Below, piece by piece: positions 51,320 to 60,683 of a stretch of DNA of 64,000 nucleotides. The stretch's first letter is position 1. Each line of letters starts with the position of its first letter. Location: positions 11,990 through 75,989 of the forward strand of contig DASTPP010000395.1 in NCBI GenBank assembly GCA_035762175.1, written 5' to 3'. Source of the stretch: DASTPP01 sp035762175. Lineage in GTDB: Bacteria; Myxococcota_A; Polyangia; Polyangiales; Polyangiaceae. A program made the translations under genes and the position numbers. The notes under the pieces were generated by a model, which saw only the letters and a list, made by a program, of their open reading frames with translations, had not been told where the DNA came from and searched no databases.

Positions 51320-51826
51320 ATGAGCGTCGGCCTGCGCCCCGACGACCGCGACCCGCCGGCGCCGCGCTGGCCCGAGGGGCGGGTGCGGCGCGCCCGCGCG
51401 GTCGTCGAGGCCCTGCTCGCCGACCGCGACGCGCGCGGCGCCCTCGTCGCGCCGCCGGCGGCCGAGTGCGACCGGCTCGTCGGCGAGTTCGCCCTCTGGG
51501 TCGCCTCGGGCTCGAACAACGTGCTGACGGGCTTCCGGCTCTTCTTCGTGCTGCTCGAGATCTTGCCGCCCTTCGTCGTCGGGCGCCTCGCGCCCATGAC
51601 GCGGCTCTCGCTCGCCGAGCGGGTCGCCTACTTCGAGGCGCTCGAGGGCTCGCGCCTCGGCCTGCTCGCGTCGCTCTTCGTGGCCGTCAAGCTGCCGCTC
51701 TGCGCGCTCGCCTACGAGGGGGGCGACTCGCTCTCGCTGACGGGCTTCGACCGCACGGGCATCGCCGTCCGGCGCCTGCCGGTCGCGGGGGCCGGGGCGA
51801 CCCCGGCGGGGGGGGGTGGCGCGTGA
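51320..51826 (+). CDS. Hypothetical protein coupled to a GMC oxidoreductase
   Basis: Encodes 168 residues. No signal peptide. A central hydrophobic segment (FRLFFVLLEILPPFVVG) and a second (LLASLFVAVKLPLCALAY) may be amphipathic or membrane-associated. Its TGA overlaps the GMC GTG start (GTGA). Position and size recall the small partner subunits found beside FAD-dependent GMC dehydrogenases, but I cannot assign a family. Confidence 0.7.
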   Translation: MSVGLRPDDRDPPAPRWPEGRVRRARAVVEALLADRDARGALVAPPAAECDRLVGEFALWVASGSNNVLTGFRLFFVLLEILPPFVVGRLAPMTRLSLAERVAYFEALEGSRLGLLASLFVAVKLPLCALAYEGGDSLSLTGFDRTGIAVRRLPVAGAGATPAGGGGA

Positions 51827-53361
51827 GCGCGGCGGGCGAGATCGTGCACGGGCGCGCGCTGCCCGGCGGCTTCGACGAGGGGGCCGACGTGGTCGTCGTC
51901 GGCTCGGGGGCGGGCGGCGCCGTCGTCGCGACGCTGCTCGCGGAGGCGGGCCTGCGCGTCGTCGTGCTCGAAGAGGGGCCCTACTACCGGCCCGAAGAGA
52001 TCGCCGGGTTCCGGCCGACCGAGGCGATGCGGCGAATGTGGCGCGAGGCCGGCCTGCTCGCCGCCTTCGGCGTCGGCCAGACGCCGCTCATCGGCGTCAC
52101 GGTCGGGCGCAACGTGGGCGGCTCGTCGGTGCACACGGGGGGGGTGTGCTTCCGGGTGCCGCCCGCGGTGCACGACGAGTGGGCGCGGCTGCACGGGCTG
52201 CGCGAGCTCAGCGAGCGCGCCTTCGAAGACGCGTACCTCGACGTCGAGCGGCGGCTGCACGTCGGCGAGGTGCCCGCCGCCGACCGCTCGCTCTCGACGA
52301 AGAAGTTCGTCGAGGGGGCGTCGAAGCTCGGCATCCCGATGCGCCCCATCCGGCGCAACACGCAGGGCTGCGAGGGCAACGGGCGCTGCAACTTCGGCTG
52401 CCCGAAGGGCGCGAAGATGTCGGTCGACCTCTCGTACCTGCCGGGCGCGGTCGGGCTCGGCGCGCGCGTCGTCTCCGACGCCCTGGTCGAGCGGGTGCTG
52501 GTCGAGCGGGGCCGGGCGGTCGGCGTCGAGGGGCGGCTGCTCGGGGGGCCGGCGGGGGGCCGGGGGGCGCGCTTCCGGGTGCGGGCGCCGACGGTCGTCG
52601 CCGCGTGCGGCACGCTGCACACGCCGCTGCTCCTGCACGCGAGCGGGGTGCGCTCGCCCCACCTCGGCCGCCACATCACGCTGCACCCGGCGGTGCGGCT
52701 CTGCGCGCTCTTCGACGACGAGGTGCGGGGCTGGGACGGCGCGCTGCAGAGCGTCTACTCCGACCACTACGCCGGCGACGGCATCACGCTGGTCGGCGTG
52801 TACACGGCCGTGAACGTGCTCGCCTCGGCGCTGCCCGGGGCGGGCCCCGCGCACCGGCAGTGGGTGCGGCAGCTGCCGCGGCTCGGCGTCTTCGGCGCGA
52901 TGGTGCACGACGAGGGGGGCGGGGCGGTGCGGCCCTCGGCGCTCGGGCGCGAGGGCGTGCTCAGCTACGAGATGGCCGCGCGCGACCTTTCGCGCCTGCG
53001 GCGGGCCATCACGGTGCTCGGCGAGATCGCCTTCGCGGCCGGGGCGAGCAAGGTCTTCCCCCCGATCTTCGGGGTGCCGCCGGCCTCGACCCTCGCCGAG
53101 CTGCGGGCGCTCGAGACGGCGCCCCTCGACCCGCGGCGCATCGAGTGCATCGCCTTCCACCCGCTCGGCAGCGCGCGCATGGCGAACGACCCGCGCCGCG
53201 GCGTCACGGCGGCCGACGGGTCGGTCTACGGCCTCGAGGGCCTCTACGTCGCCGACGGCAGCGTGCTGCCCACCAGCATCGGGGTCAACTCGCAGGAGCC
53301 CATCATGGCGATGGCGACGCGCATCGCGTGGGGCCTGCGCGACCGGCGCCCGCGGGCCTGA
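51823..53361 (+). CDS. GMC-family FAD-dependent oxidoreductase
   Basis: Encodes 512 residues from GTG. N-terminal FAD site DVVVVGSGAGGAVVATLLAE (GxGxxG), then VGRNVGGSSVHTGG, the Cys segment NTQGCEGNGRCNFGCPKGAK, and the C-terminal GMC motif ECIAFHPLGSARMAND (catalytic His), ending GLYVADGSVLPTSIGVN. Closest in style to long-chain alcohol or sterol oxidases of the GMC group. With the FAAL-ACP pair divergently next to it, a role in modifying a long-chain lipid is plausible but not proven. Confidence 0.9.
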   Translation: MSAAGEIVHGRALPGGFDEGADVVVVGSGAGGAVVATLLAEAGLRVVVLEEGPYYRPEEIAGFRPTEAMRRMWREAGLLAAFGVGQTPLIGVTVGRNVGGSSVHTGGVCFRVPPAVHDEWARLHGLRELSERAFEDAYLDVERRLHVGEVPAADRSLSTKKFVEGASKLGIPMRPIRRNTQGCEGNGRCNFGCPKGAKMSVDLSYLPGAVGLGARVVSDALVERVLVERGRAVGVEGRLLGGPAGGRGARFRVRAPTVVAACGTLHTPLLLHASGVRSPHLGRHITLHPAVRLCALFDDEVRGWDGALQSVYSDHYAGDGITLVGVYTAVNVLASALPGAGPAHRQWVRQLPRLGVFGAMVHDEGGGAVRPSALGREGVLSYEMAARDLSRLRRAITVLGEIAFAAGASKVFPPIFGVPPASTLAELRALETAPLDPRRIECIAFHPLGSARMANDPRRGVTAADGSVYGLEGLYVADGSVLPTSIGVNSQEPIMAMATRIAWGLRDRRPRA

Positions 53362-53406
53362 GGGGGCCGCCGGCGGGGCCCGGCGGGGCCGGGCGCGAGA
53401 TGCGGG

Positions 53407-53435
53407 TTCCGGACGGCGCCGCCGCGAAGTAGAGT
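53407..53435 (+). promoter_or_regulatory. Candidate promoter of the threonine aldolase gene
   Basis: TTCCGG (53407-53412), 17-bp spacer, TAGAGT (53430-53435), 10 bp before ATG 53446. The -10 is reasonable and the -35 is poor. Confidence 0.3.
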
Positions 53436-53445
53436 CGGCGCCACC

Positions 53446-54498
53446 ATGGCAGCCGCGCCCGACCCGAAGCTCCCCATCGACCTGCGCTCCGACACGGTGA
53501 CGCGCCCCACGCCCGGCATGCGCGAGGCGATGGCGCGCGCCGAGGTGGGCGACGACGTCTACGGCGAAGACCCGAGCGTGCGCGCGCTCGAAGAGCGGGT
53601 CGCGGCGCTGACGGGCAAGGAGGCCGCGCTCTTCGTGCCGAGCGGCACGATGGGCAACCAGCTCGCCATCGCGTGCCACACGCGCCGGGGCGACGAGGTC
53701 GTCATCGGCGAGGGGGCGCACTGCGCCTGGTTCGAGTCGGGGGCGGCGGCGGCGCTGAGCGGGGTGCAGTTCGCGGTGGCCGGCAAGGGCGGCCTCTACG
53801 ACGCCGACGCGATGGAGGGGCAGGTCAAGCCGAGCGCCTACCACCTGCCGCGCACCTCGCTCGTCGCCCTCGAGAACACCCACAACCGGGCGGGCGGGCG
53901 CGTCTTCCCGCAGGCCGAGGTCGCGCGCATCGCCGAGCGGGCGCGGGCGCGCGGCCTCAGGGTGCACGTCGACGGCGCCCGCATCTGGAACGCGTCGGCC
54001 GCCACCGGCCTCCCGGTGGCCGAGCTGCTCGCCCCGGCCGACACCGCGAGCGTCTGCTTCTCGAAGGGCCTCGGCGCCCCCGTGGGCTCGGCGCTCGCGG
54101 GGCCCAAGGCCCTCGTCGTCGAGGCGCACCGGCTGCGCAAGATGTGGGGCGGCGGCATGCGCCAGGCGGGCGTGCTCGCCGCGGCCGCGCTCTACGCGCT
54201 CGAGCACCACCGCGCCCGCCTCGCCGACGACCACCGCCACGCCAAGGCCTTCGCCGCGGCGCTCGCGGGCGCGCCGGGCGCCTCGGTCGACCTCGCCGCG
54301 GTCGAGACCAACATCGTCAACGTCGACCTCGCCGCGCCCGCCGACGCCGTCGTCGCCGCGGCGCGCGCGCGCGGCGTGCTCGTCAACGCCATCGGCCCGC
54401 GGCGGCTGCGCGCCGTCACCCACCTCGACGTCGACGAGCGGGCGGTGCGCGAGGGCGCCGCGCGCCTCGCCGAGGCGATCGCGTCCGTCGCCCGCTGA
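53446..54498 (+). CDS. ltaE: Low-specificity L-threonine aldolase
   Basis: Encodes 350 residues. A PLP enzyme that cleaves threonine or allo-threonine to glycine and acetaldehyde. Motifs: DLRSDTVTRPTPGMREAMA at the start, VPSGTMGNQ, the substrate segment ENTHNRAGG, HVDGARIWNA (Asp to pyridine N), and CFSKGLGAPVGS with the PLP Lys at about residue 207. Complete and typical in length. A TPR lipoprotein gene follows 18 bp downstream. Confidence 0.95.
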   Translation: MAAAPDPKLPIDLRSDTVTRPTPGMREAMARAEVGDDVYGEDPSVRALEERVAALTGKEAALFVPSGTMGNQLAIACHTRRGDEVVIGEGAHCAWFESGAAAALSGVQFAVAGKGGLYDADAMEGQVKPSAYHLPRTSLVALENTHNRAGGRVFPQAEVARIAERARARGLRVHVDGARIWNASAATGLPVAELLAPADTASVCFSKGLGAPVGSALAGPKALVVEAHRLRKMWGGGMRQAGVLAAAALYALEHHRARLADDHRHAKAFAAALAGAPGASVDLAAVETNIVNVDLAAPADAVVAAARARGVLVNAIGPRRLRAVTHLDVDERAVREGAARLAEAIASVAR

Positions 54499-54516
54499 CC
54501 GGGCGCCCCCCGCGCC

Positions 54517-55644
54517 ATGCCCCGCCGGCCCCCGCCCGCCGCCCTGCTCGCCGCCCTGCTCGCCGCCGCCGCGGGCTGCGGCTCGTCCGGCGGCGACGCC
54601 TTCGCGCAGGCCAAGTTCGCCGGCGACCGCGCCAACTCGGCCGGCCGCCACGCCGAGGCCGCCGCGCGCTACCGCGAGGCGGCCGCGAGGGCCCGCGCGC
54701 CGCGCGACCGCGACGAGGCGCTCTACCTCGAGGCGGCGACCTACCACCGCGCGGGCGACCGGGCGCGGGCCGTGGCGGCCTACGACGCGCTCGCCCGCGC
54801 GTCGCCGCGGGGCGAGCGCAGCGCCCGGGCCCGCTTCGACGCCGCCTTCCTGCGCATCGAGGCGGGCGACGCGAAGGGGTGGGCCGAGCTCGAGGCCGCC
54901 CTCTACGCCCACCCCGCGGCGGGCTCGGCGCGGCGCGCGCTCGGGGCCATCGTGCGGCACGAAGACGAGGCGCGCGCGGGCGGCGGGCTCGCCTGGCTCG
55001 AGGCGGCGCGGCCGCGGCTCGCGCCGACCGAGCTCGCCGAGGACGCCTCGTACCTGCGGGCGCACGCGCTCGCGCGCGCCGGGCGCCTGCGCGAGGCGCG
55101 CGACGCCTTCGCCGAGACGGCCTCGCGCCACCCGTACCCCTACGGCTCGCTCACCGACGACGCCTGGTGGAACGCCTCGCTGCTCGACGAGAAGCTCGGC
55201 GACCGCGCGGCCGCCGTCGACGATCTGCGCCGCCTGCTCGCGCCGCGCGAGCGCGCGGCCTTCGGGCAGGGCAGCTACGAGCGGGCCCGCTACGACGACG
55301 CGCAGTTCCGGCTCGGGGTGCTCTACCGCGACGCGCTCGGCGACGAGGCGGCGGCGCGGCGCGAGTTCCGCCGGCTCTACCGCGACTTCCCCGCCTCGAC
55401 GCTGCGCGACGACGCGCTCTGGGCCGAGGCGCAGCTCGCCCGCCGCGCCGGCGACCGGGCGGGGCTCTGCTCCATCGCGTCCGACCTGCGCGCGAACTTC
55501 GCCGAGAGCCGCTACGCGGGCTGCACCGCCCTGCTTTGCGAGCGGGTCGCGCCCTCGCCGAAGGCGCCCCCCTGCCGCGCGTACTTGCAGCGCGAGTGGC
55601 GGGGCGAGGCGAAGGCCCCCGCTGACCCTGACCCCGAGCCCTGA
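54517..55644 (+). CDS. TPR-repeat lipoprotein
   Basis: Encodes 375 residues. Lipobox AAAAGC (Cys 21), then TPR-type helix pairs throughout (ANSAGRHAEAAARYREAA, LYLEAATYHRAGDRARA, RAHALARAGRLREARDAF, VLYRDALGDEAAARREF). The tail has a Cys pair (ALLCERV, APPCRAY). YbgF/BamD-like scaffolds share this layout, so a role in envelope assembly is possible. Probably co-transcribed with threonine aldolase, although no functional link is known. Confidence 0.78.
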   Translation: MPRRPPPAALLAALLAAAAGCGSSGGDAFAQAKFAGDRANSAGRHAEAAARYREAAARARAPRDRDEALYLEAATYHRAGDRARAVAAYDALARASPRGERSARARFDAAFLRIEAGDAKGWAELEAALYAHPAAGSARRALGAIVRHEDEARAGGGLAWLEAARPRLAPTELAEDASYLRAHALARAGRLREARDAFAETASRHPYPYGSLTDDAWWNASLLDEKLGDRAAAVDDLRRLLAPRERAAFGQGSYERARYDDAQFRLGVLYRDALGDEAAARREFRRLYRDFPASTLRDDALWAEAQLARRAGDRAGLCSIASDLRANFAESRYAGCTALLCERVAPSPKAPPCRAYLQREWRGEAKAPADPDPEP

Positions 55645-55692
55645 GGGCCCCACTCTGGGCCGCTTTGGGCCCGCCCTGGCGTTATCGCCGGC

Positions 55693-55828
55693 GGGGTGGG
55701 CCACCCCCGCGTCGGCAGCCTGCGAGGCCCGCAGGGGGCCTTCCCGGCGCCCGGCGGAGGGGGCGTGGCCCACCCCTCGGGTGAGGTGGGCCAACGAGCG
55801 ACGAGTAGGCGCTAGCGCGGGCTAGCGC
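55693..55828. other. Cluster of inverted repeats between convergent genes
   Basis: GGGGTGGGCCACCCC (55693-55707); TGGCCCACC / GGTGGGCCA with a 10-nt loop (55766-55793); and GCGCTAGC-GCGG-GCTAGCGC (55809-55828). The last contains the stop codon of the acidic-protein gene (55822-55824). The motif TGGGCCAC/GTGGCCCA recurs in both orientations. Probably a bidirectional terminator region. Confidence 0.55.
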
Positions 55829-56217
55829 TCGTCGTCGTCGTCCTCTTCTTCTTCCTCGTCGTCGTCGTCGTCCTCGTCGTCCTCGTCGTCGAAGTCGCCG
55901 TCGTCGTCGTCCTCGTCTTCGTCCTCGGCGGCGAGGCCCTTGACGTCGTACTTGAGGTCGACGCCGGCGTCGCCGAGCTGCGTCTCGAGCAGCTCGAAGA
56001 GCTCGTCGACGTCGTCGACGCTCCACTCGTCGAGCATGTCGGTGAGGAATTCGAAGAAGTCGCCGTTGTCGAGGCGCCGCTCGATCTCCTCGATCTGCTC
56101 CTCCGAAAACGCCTCCATGATGTCTTCGCGGAGGGCTTCGGTGTCCCCCTCCTCGATGGCGTCTTGCGCCGACATGCGGATGAGTTTGACGGCGCGGCGG
56201 TCGAGGTGAATCTCCAT
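55822..56217 (-). CDS. Small protein with highly acidic C-terminal tail
   Basis: Encodes 131 residues from ATG 56215-56217, GAGGAACC upstream. Residues 1-95 are helical with conserved-looking EIHLDRRAVKLIRMSAQDAI and ERRLDNGDFFEFLTDMLDEW. The last 33 residues are almost only Asp and Glu. Such tails occur in histone-like, chaperone or RNA-polymerase-associated proteins. I do not recognise the family. Divergent from the PilZ gene. Confidence 0.8.
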   Translation of the reverse strand: MEIHLDRRAVKLIRMSAQDAIEEGDTEALREDIMEAFSEEQIEEIERRLDNGDFFEFLTDMLDEWSVDDVDELFELLETQLGDAGVDLKYDVKGLAAEDEDEDDDDGDFDDEDDEDDDDDEEEEEDDDDER

Positions 56218-56378
56218 CGACGGTTCCTCCGAGGCGCGTTGCCTCAAGACGCTGACCCTCTAAATGACCCGCGCTCGCGCCGTCAAGCGCCAGTCGTGAA
56301 AAACGTCTGCGCGGGGGGGGGTGGCCCCCCCCCGGGGCGCGCGGCGGCCTCGAACTACCGCCCCCCCGGCCCCTCTGG

Positions 56379-56384
56379 TAGCGT
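56379..56384 (+). promoter_or_regulatory. Candidate extended -10 element (leaderless PilZ mRNA)
   Basis: TGGTAGCGT (hexamer TAGCGT) ends 8 bp before GTG 56393. The same hexamer is used at 7530-7535. No ribosome-binding site precedes the GTG. Confidence 0.35.
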
Positions 56385-56392
56385 ACGCGATC

Positions 56393-57058
56393 GTGACGCA
56401 AGCACGCGACCGCGGGGGCGACCCCGCAGCCGGGCCGCCGGCGGGGCACGCGACGCGCCGAAAGGCCGGCGCCCGCCGGAACGTCTCGACGCGCATCCAC
56501 CTGTCGTTCAAGGGCCGCCAGCTCCAGGCGTGGGTGCTCAACGTTAGCCGGGGGGGCATGCGGCTCTTGCTCGAGACCCCCCTGGCCGCGGGCGACGAAT
56601 TCGAGGCCCTGGTGCCGGTCGGCGACGAGCTCGAGGGCGAGCCGGTACGGCGGCCGGTGCGCGTGGTGTGGGCCGACCGGCAGGCCGACGGCACCTTCGC
56701 GGGGGTCGAGTTCCTCGACGTGCGAAGTTCGGTGCGGGCGCCGGTCGCGCGCGATCTATCGCTCGAGGCGACCGTGGCGGAGCCGTCCGGCGTCGAAGCG
56801 AGCGGGGCGCCGCCGTCCGGCGTCGAGGCGGGCGCGGCGCCGCCGTCCGGCGTCGAGGCGGGTGCGGCGCCGCCCTCCGGTGTCGGGGCGGGCGCGGCCC
56901 AGCCGTCCGGCGCCGAGGCGACTGCGGCCCGCCCGGGCGGCCCGCCGCTCGAGGGGGCGGCGGCCGAGGGCGGCCCGGGCGAGGCCCCGGGCGGCGACGC
57001 GTTCGGGCGCCCGACGCCGCGGGTGCCCCCCCCGAACGGCTGGGGCGACGCCGACTGA
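56393..57058 (+). CDS. PilZ-domain protein with decapeptide repeats
   Basis: Encodes 221 residues from GTG 56393. PilZ domain about 20-120: RRNVSTR (RxxxR-type arm) and NVSRGGMRLLLE ([D/N]xSxxG), followed by VRVVWADRQADGTFAGVEF. The c-di-GMP-binding residues are present, so it can be a receptor. The tail is five copies of PSGVEAGAAP, encoded by a 30-bp tandem repeat, then Gly/Pro-rich. A plausible reader for the c-di-GMP made by the FHA-GGDEF protein at 32419. Confidence 0.85.
   Translation: MTQARDRGGDPAAGPPAGHATRRKAGARRNVSTRIHLSFKGRQLQAWVLNVSRGGMRLLLETPLAAGDEFEALVPVGDELEGEPVRRPVRVVWADRQADGTFAGVEFLDVRSSVRAPVARDLSLEATVAEPSGVEASGAPPSGVEAGAAPPSGVEAGAAPPSGVGAGAAQPSGAEATAARPGGPPLEGAAAEGGPGEAPGGDAFGRPTPRVPPPNGWGDAD
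56781..56930 (+). repeat. 30-bp in-frame tandem repeat in the PilZ gene
   Basis: Five units in perfect register (56781, 56811, 56841, 56871, 56901), consensus CGCCGTCCGGCGTCGAGGCG then GGCGCGGCGC. Encodes PSGVEAGAAP-type decapeptides. Confidence 0.9.
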
Positions 57059-57167
57059 GCGCGCTCGGGGGCGCCGCCGCGGCCGCGGCCGCGGTTGACA
57101 GGGCGGCCCCGGTGGTCGAAAGGTTAGGCGCCCCGGCGGCGCGCGGCCGGGCGCGCCGTCCGACTCG

Positions 57168-59144
57168 ATGCCCCCCAACGCCCGCGATCTGCTCGGGCCC
57201 GACGGGCCGCTGGCCCGCACGCTGCCCGGCTACGAGGCGCGCGAGGCGCAGCTCGAGATGGCCGACGCGGTCGAGCGCGCGCTCGCGGGCGAGCGGCACC
57301 TGGTGTGCGAGGCGGGCACGGGCACCGGCAAGACGCTCGCCTACCTCGTGCCGGCCATTTTGAGCGGCAAGAAGGTGGTCGTCTCGACCGCGACCAAGGC
57401 CCTGCAAGAGCAGATCGTCACGAAAGACCTGCCCCTGCTCGCCCGGCACGCGGGCCTGCGGGTCGAGGCCCTGCTCGTCAAGGGCCTGTCGAACTACCTC
57501 TGCCGCCGCCGCTACGCCGAGTTCCGCGCGAGCCCCGAGGCGCTGCGGCCCGGGCACGCCTCGGCCCTCGCCACGATCGAGCGCTGGGCGGGCGAGACCG
57601 ACTCGGGCGACCTCGCCGAGCTCGTCACGCTCGAAGAGCGCGACGCCGTGCGGCTCGAGGTCGCGTCCTCGAGCGACACGCGCGTCGGGGCGGGCTGCGC
57701 GTACTTCGACGAGTGCTTCGTCACGCGGCTGAAGCGCGAGGCCGAGCGGGCGCAGTTGCTCGTCGTCAACCACCACCTGCTCTTCGCCGACCTCGCGCTG
57801 AAGGGCGACCACCCGGGCGGCGCCCTGCCGGCCTACGAGGCCGTCGTGTTCGACGAGGCGCACCAGCTCGAAGACGTGGCGACCGACTTCTTCGGCGTGC
57901 GCGTCTCGGGCGCGCGGGTCGAGGCGCTCGCGCGCGACGCCGAGCGGGCCTTCCGGCGCGCGGGCCTCGCCGACGCGCTCTTCGCCCGGGCCGAGAACGC
58001 GTCGCTGACGGCCAAGGTGCGCGAGGCCGGCGTCGTCTTCTTCTCGTGGCTCGTGCGCTACGCGACGGCGGCGGGGGGGGCGCAGCCCCAGCGCCAGCCG
58101 CTCGAGCCCGAGGGCTGGCCCGAAGACCTGCGCGAGGCCTACCACCGGCTCGAGGGCTCGCTCGCGGCGCTCGCGGCCTTCGCCCAGGCGCAGACGAAGG
58201 GCGAGCTGGTCGAGCAGATCGGCCGGCGCGCCCTGCTCTTGCGCGCCGACCTCGAGACCGTGGTCGAGCGGCCCGAGCGGCAGGTCGCCTGGCTCGACGC
58301 CTCGGGCCGGACGGTGTCGGTCGGCTGCTCGCCGGTCGACGTCGCGGGGCTGCTCAAGGCGCGGCTCTTCGACGTCGTGCCCTCGGCCGTGCTCACGAGC
58401 GCGACGCTCGCCACGGGGCAGGGCTTCTCGTTCTTCCGCGCCCGCGCCGGGCTCGAGGGGGGCGCCTCGCCGGTCGACGAGCTCGCCCTGCCCTCGCCCT
58501 TCGACTACGCCGCGAACGCCCTCGTCTACATCGCGCGCGACCTGCCCGAGGTGAACGACCCCTCGTACTTCGCGCGCGCCGGCCGCCGGGCCGCCGAGCT
58601 CGTGCGGGCCTCGGGCGGCGGGGCCTTCGTGCTCTGCACCTCGCTCCGGGCGATGCGCGCGCTGCACGCCGAGCTCGCGCGCGAGGGCGCCTCGCCGCTC
58701 TTCGTGCAGGGCCAGGCGCCCAAGGGCGCCCTCCTCGCGCGCTTCCGGGCCGACGGGCACGCGGTGCTCGTCGCCACCATGAGCTTCTGGGAGGGGGTCG
58801 ACGTGCCCGGGCAGGCGCTGCGCCTGGTCATCATCGACAAGATCCCCTTCCCGGTGCCGGGCGACCCGGTGGTGCGGGCGCGGGGCCTCGCCCTCGAAGA
58901 CGAGGGGCAGAACCCCTTCACCGCCTACCACGTGCCGACCGCGGCCATCACGCTCAAGCAGGGCTTCGGGCGCCTCTTGCGCACCGCGCGCGACCGGGGG
59001 GTGGTCGCGCTGCTCGACCGGCGCCTGGTCACGCGCGGCTACGGCAAGGCGCTGCTCGCGGCGCTGCCCCCCGCCCCCCGCACCGAGCGGCTCGGCGACG
59101 TGGGCGCGTTCTTCCGCTTTGCCTTGCCGGCCGAACCGCGATAG
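57168..59144 (+). CDS. dinG: DinG/YoaA-like ATP-dependent DNA helicase
   Basis: Encodes 658 residues. XPD-type superfamily 2 helicase, 5'-3'. Motifs: AGTGTGKTLAYL (I), STATKALQEQ (Ia), VFDEAHQLED (II, DEAH), LTSATLA (III), MSFWEGVDVPG (V) and QGFGRLLRT (VI). The Fe-S region shows only Cys112, Cys177 and Cys183; the second of the usual four is Arg172. TTGACA stands at 57094 but without a good -10. An enolase gene follows in the same direction. Confidence 0.92.
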   Translation: MPPNARDLLGPDGPLARTLPGYEAREAQLEMADAVERALAGERHLVCEAGTGTGKTLAYLVPAILSGKKVVVSTATKALQEQIVTKDLPLLARHAGLRVEALLVKGLSNYLCRRRYAEFRASPEALRPGHASALATIERWAGETDSGDLAELVTLEERDAVRLEVASSSDTRVGAGCAYFDECFVTRLKREAERAQLLVVNHHLLFADLALKGDHPGGALPAYEAVVFDEAHQLEDVATDFFGVRVSGARVEALARDAERAFRRAGLADALFARAENASLTAKVREAGVVFFSWLVRYATAAGGAQPQRQPLEPEGWPEDLREAYHRLEGSLAALAAFAQAQTKGELVEQIGRRALLLRADLETVVERPERQVAWLDASGRTVSVGCSPVDVAGLLKARLFDVVPSAVLTSATLATGQGFSFFRARAGLEGGASPVDELALPSPFDYAANALVYIARDLPEVNDPSYFARAGRRAAELVRASGGGAFVLCTSLRAMRALHAELAREGASPLFVQGQAPKGALLARFRADGHAVLVATMSFWEGVDVPGQALRLVIIDKIPFPVPGDPVVRARGLALEDEGQNPFTAYHVPTAAITLKQGFGRLLRTARDRGVVALLDRRLVTRGYGKALLAALPPAPRTERLGDVGAFFRFALPAEPR

Positions 59145-59206
59145 GTCGCCCGGGCGCCCGGGCCCGCCGGCCCGGCGAAACCCGCCCCCACGCGAGGAGC
59201 CCCGCC

Positions 59207-60490
<1,284 letters not shown>

Positions 60491-60515
60491 GGGCGAGGGG
60501 CCCGGGACGCAACGA

Positions 60516-60538
60516 AATGGTTGTTTTATGCAACCATT
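60516..60538. promoter_or_regulatory. AT-rich palindrome between eno and the quinone oxidoreductase gene
   Basis: AATGGTTG-TTTTATG-CAACCATT: 8-bp perfect arms with a 7-bp centre, in a markedly AT-rich patch. Size and symmetry suit a TetR- or MarR-type operator. As RNA it is a weak hairpin without a following U-run, so an eno terminator is less likely. Confidence 0.4.
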
Positions 60539-60683
60539 CGGCGCGCCTCGGGCTTCGGCCCCCGCGGGCCGCCCTGGGCCTTGGCAAGGTTCGACGCCGC
60601 CGAGGCCGCGGCGCTCGCGCCCGGGCGGGGGCGGCGCGCCGGGGGCTTGACGGCGCGGCCCGGACGGCGTCTGCCCTTGGGCC

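Noticed and set aside
51156..51323. 55-codon frame ending ATGA on the start of the GMC-partner gene
   Set aside because: Composition is only Pro, Gly, Arg and Ala, with no ribosome-binding site; overlap may be chance.
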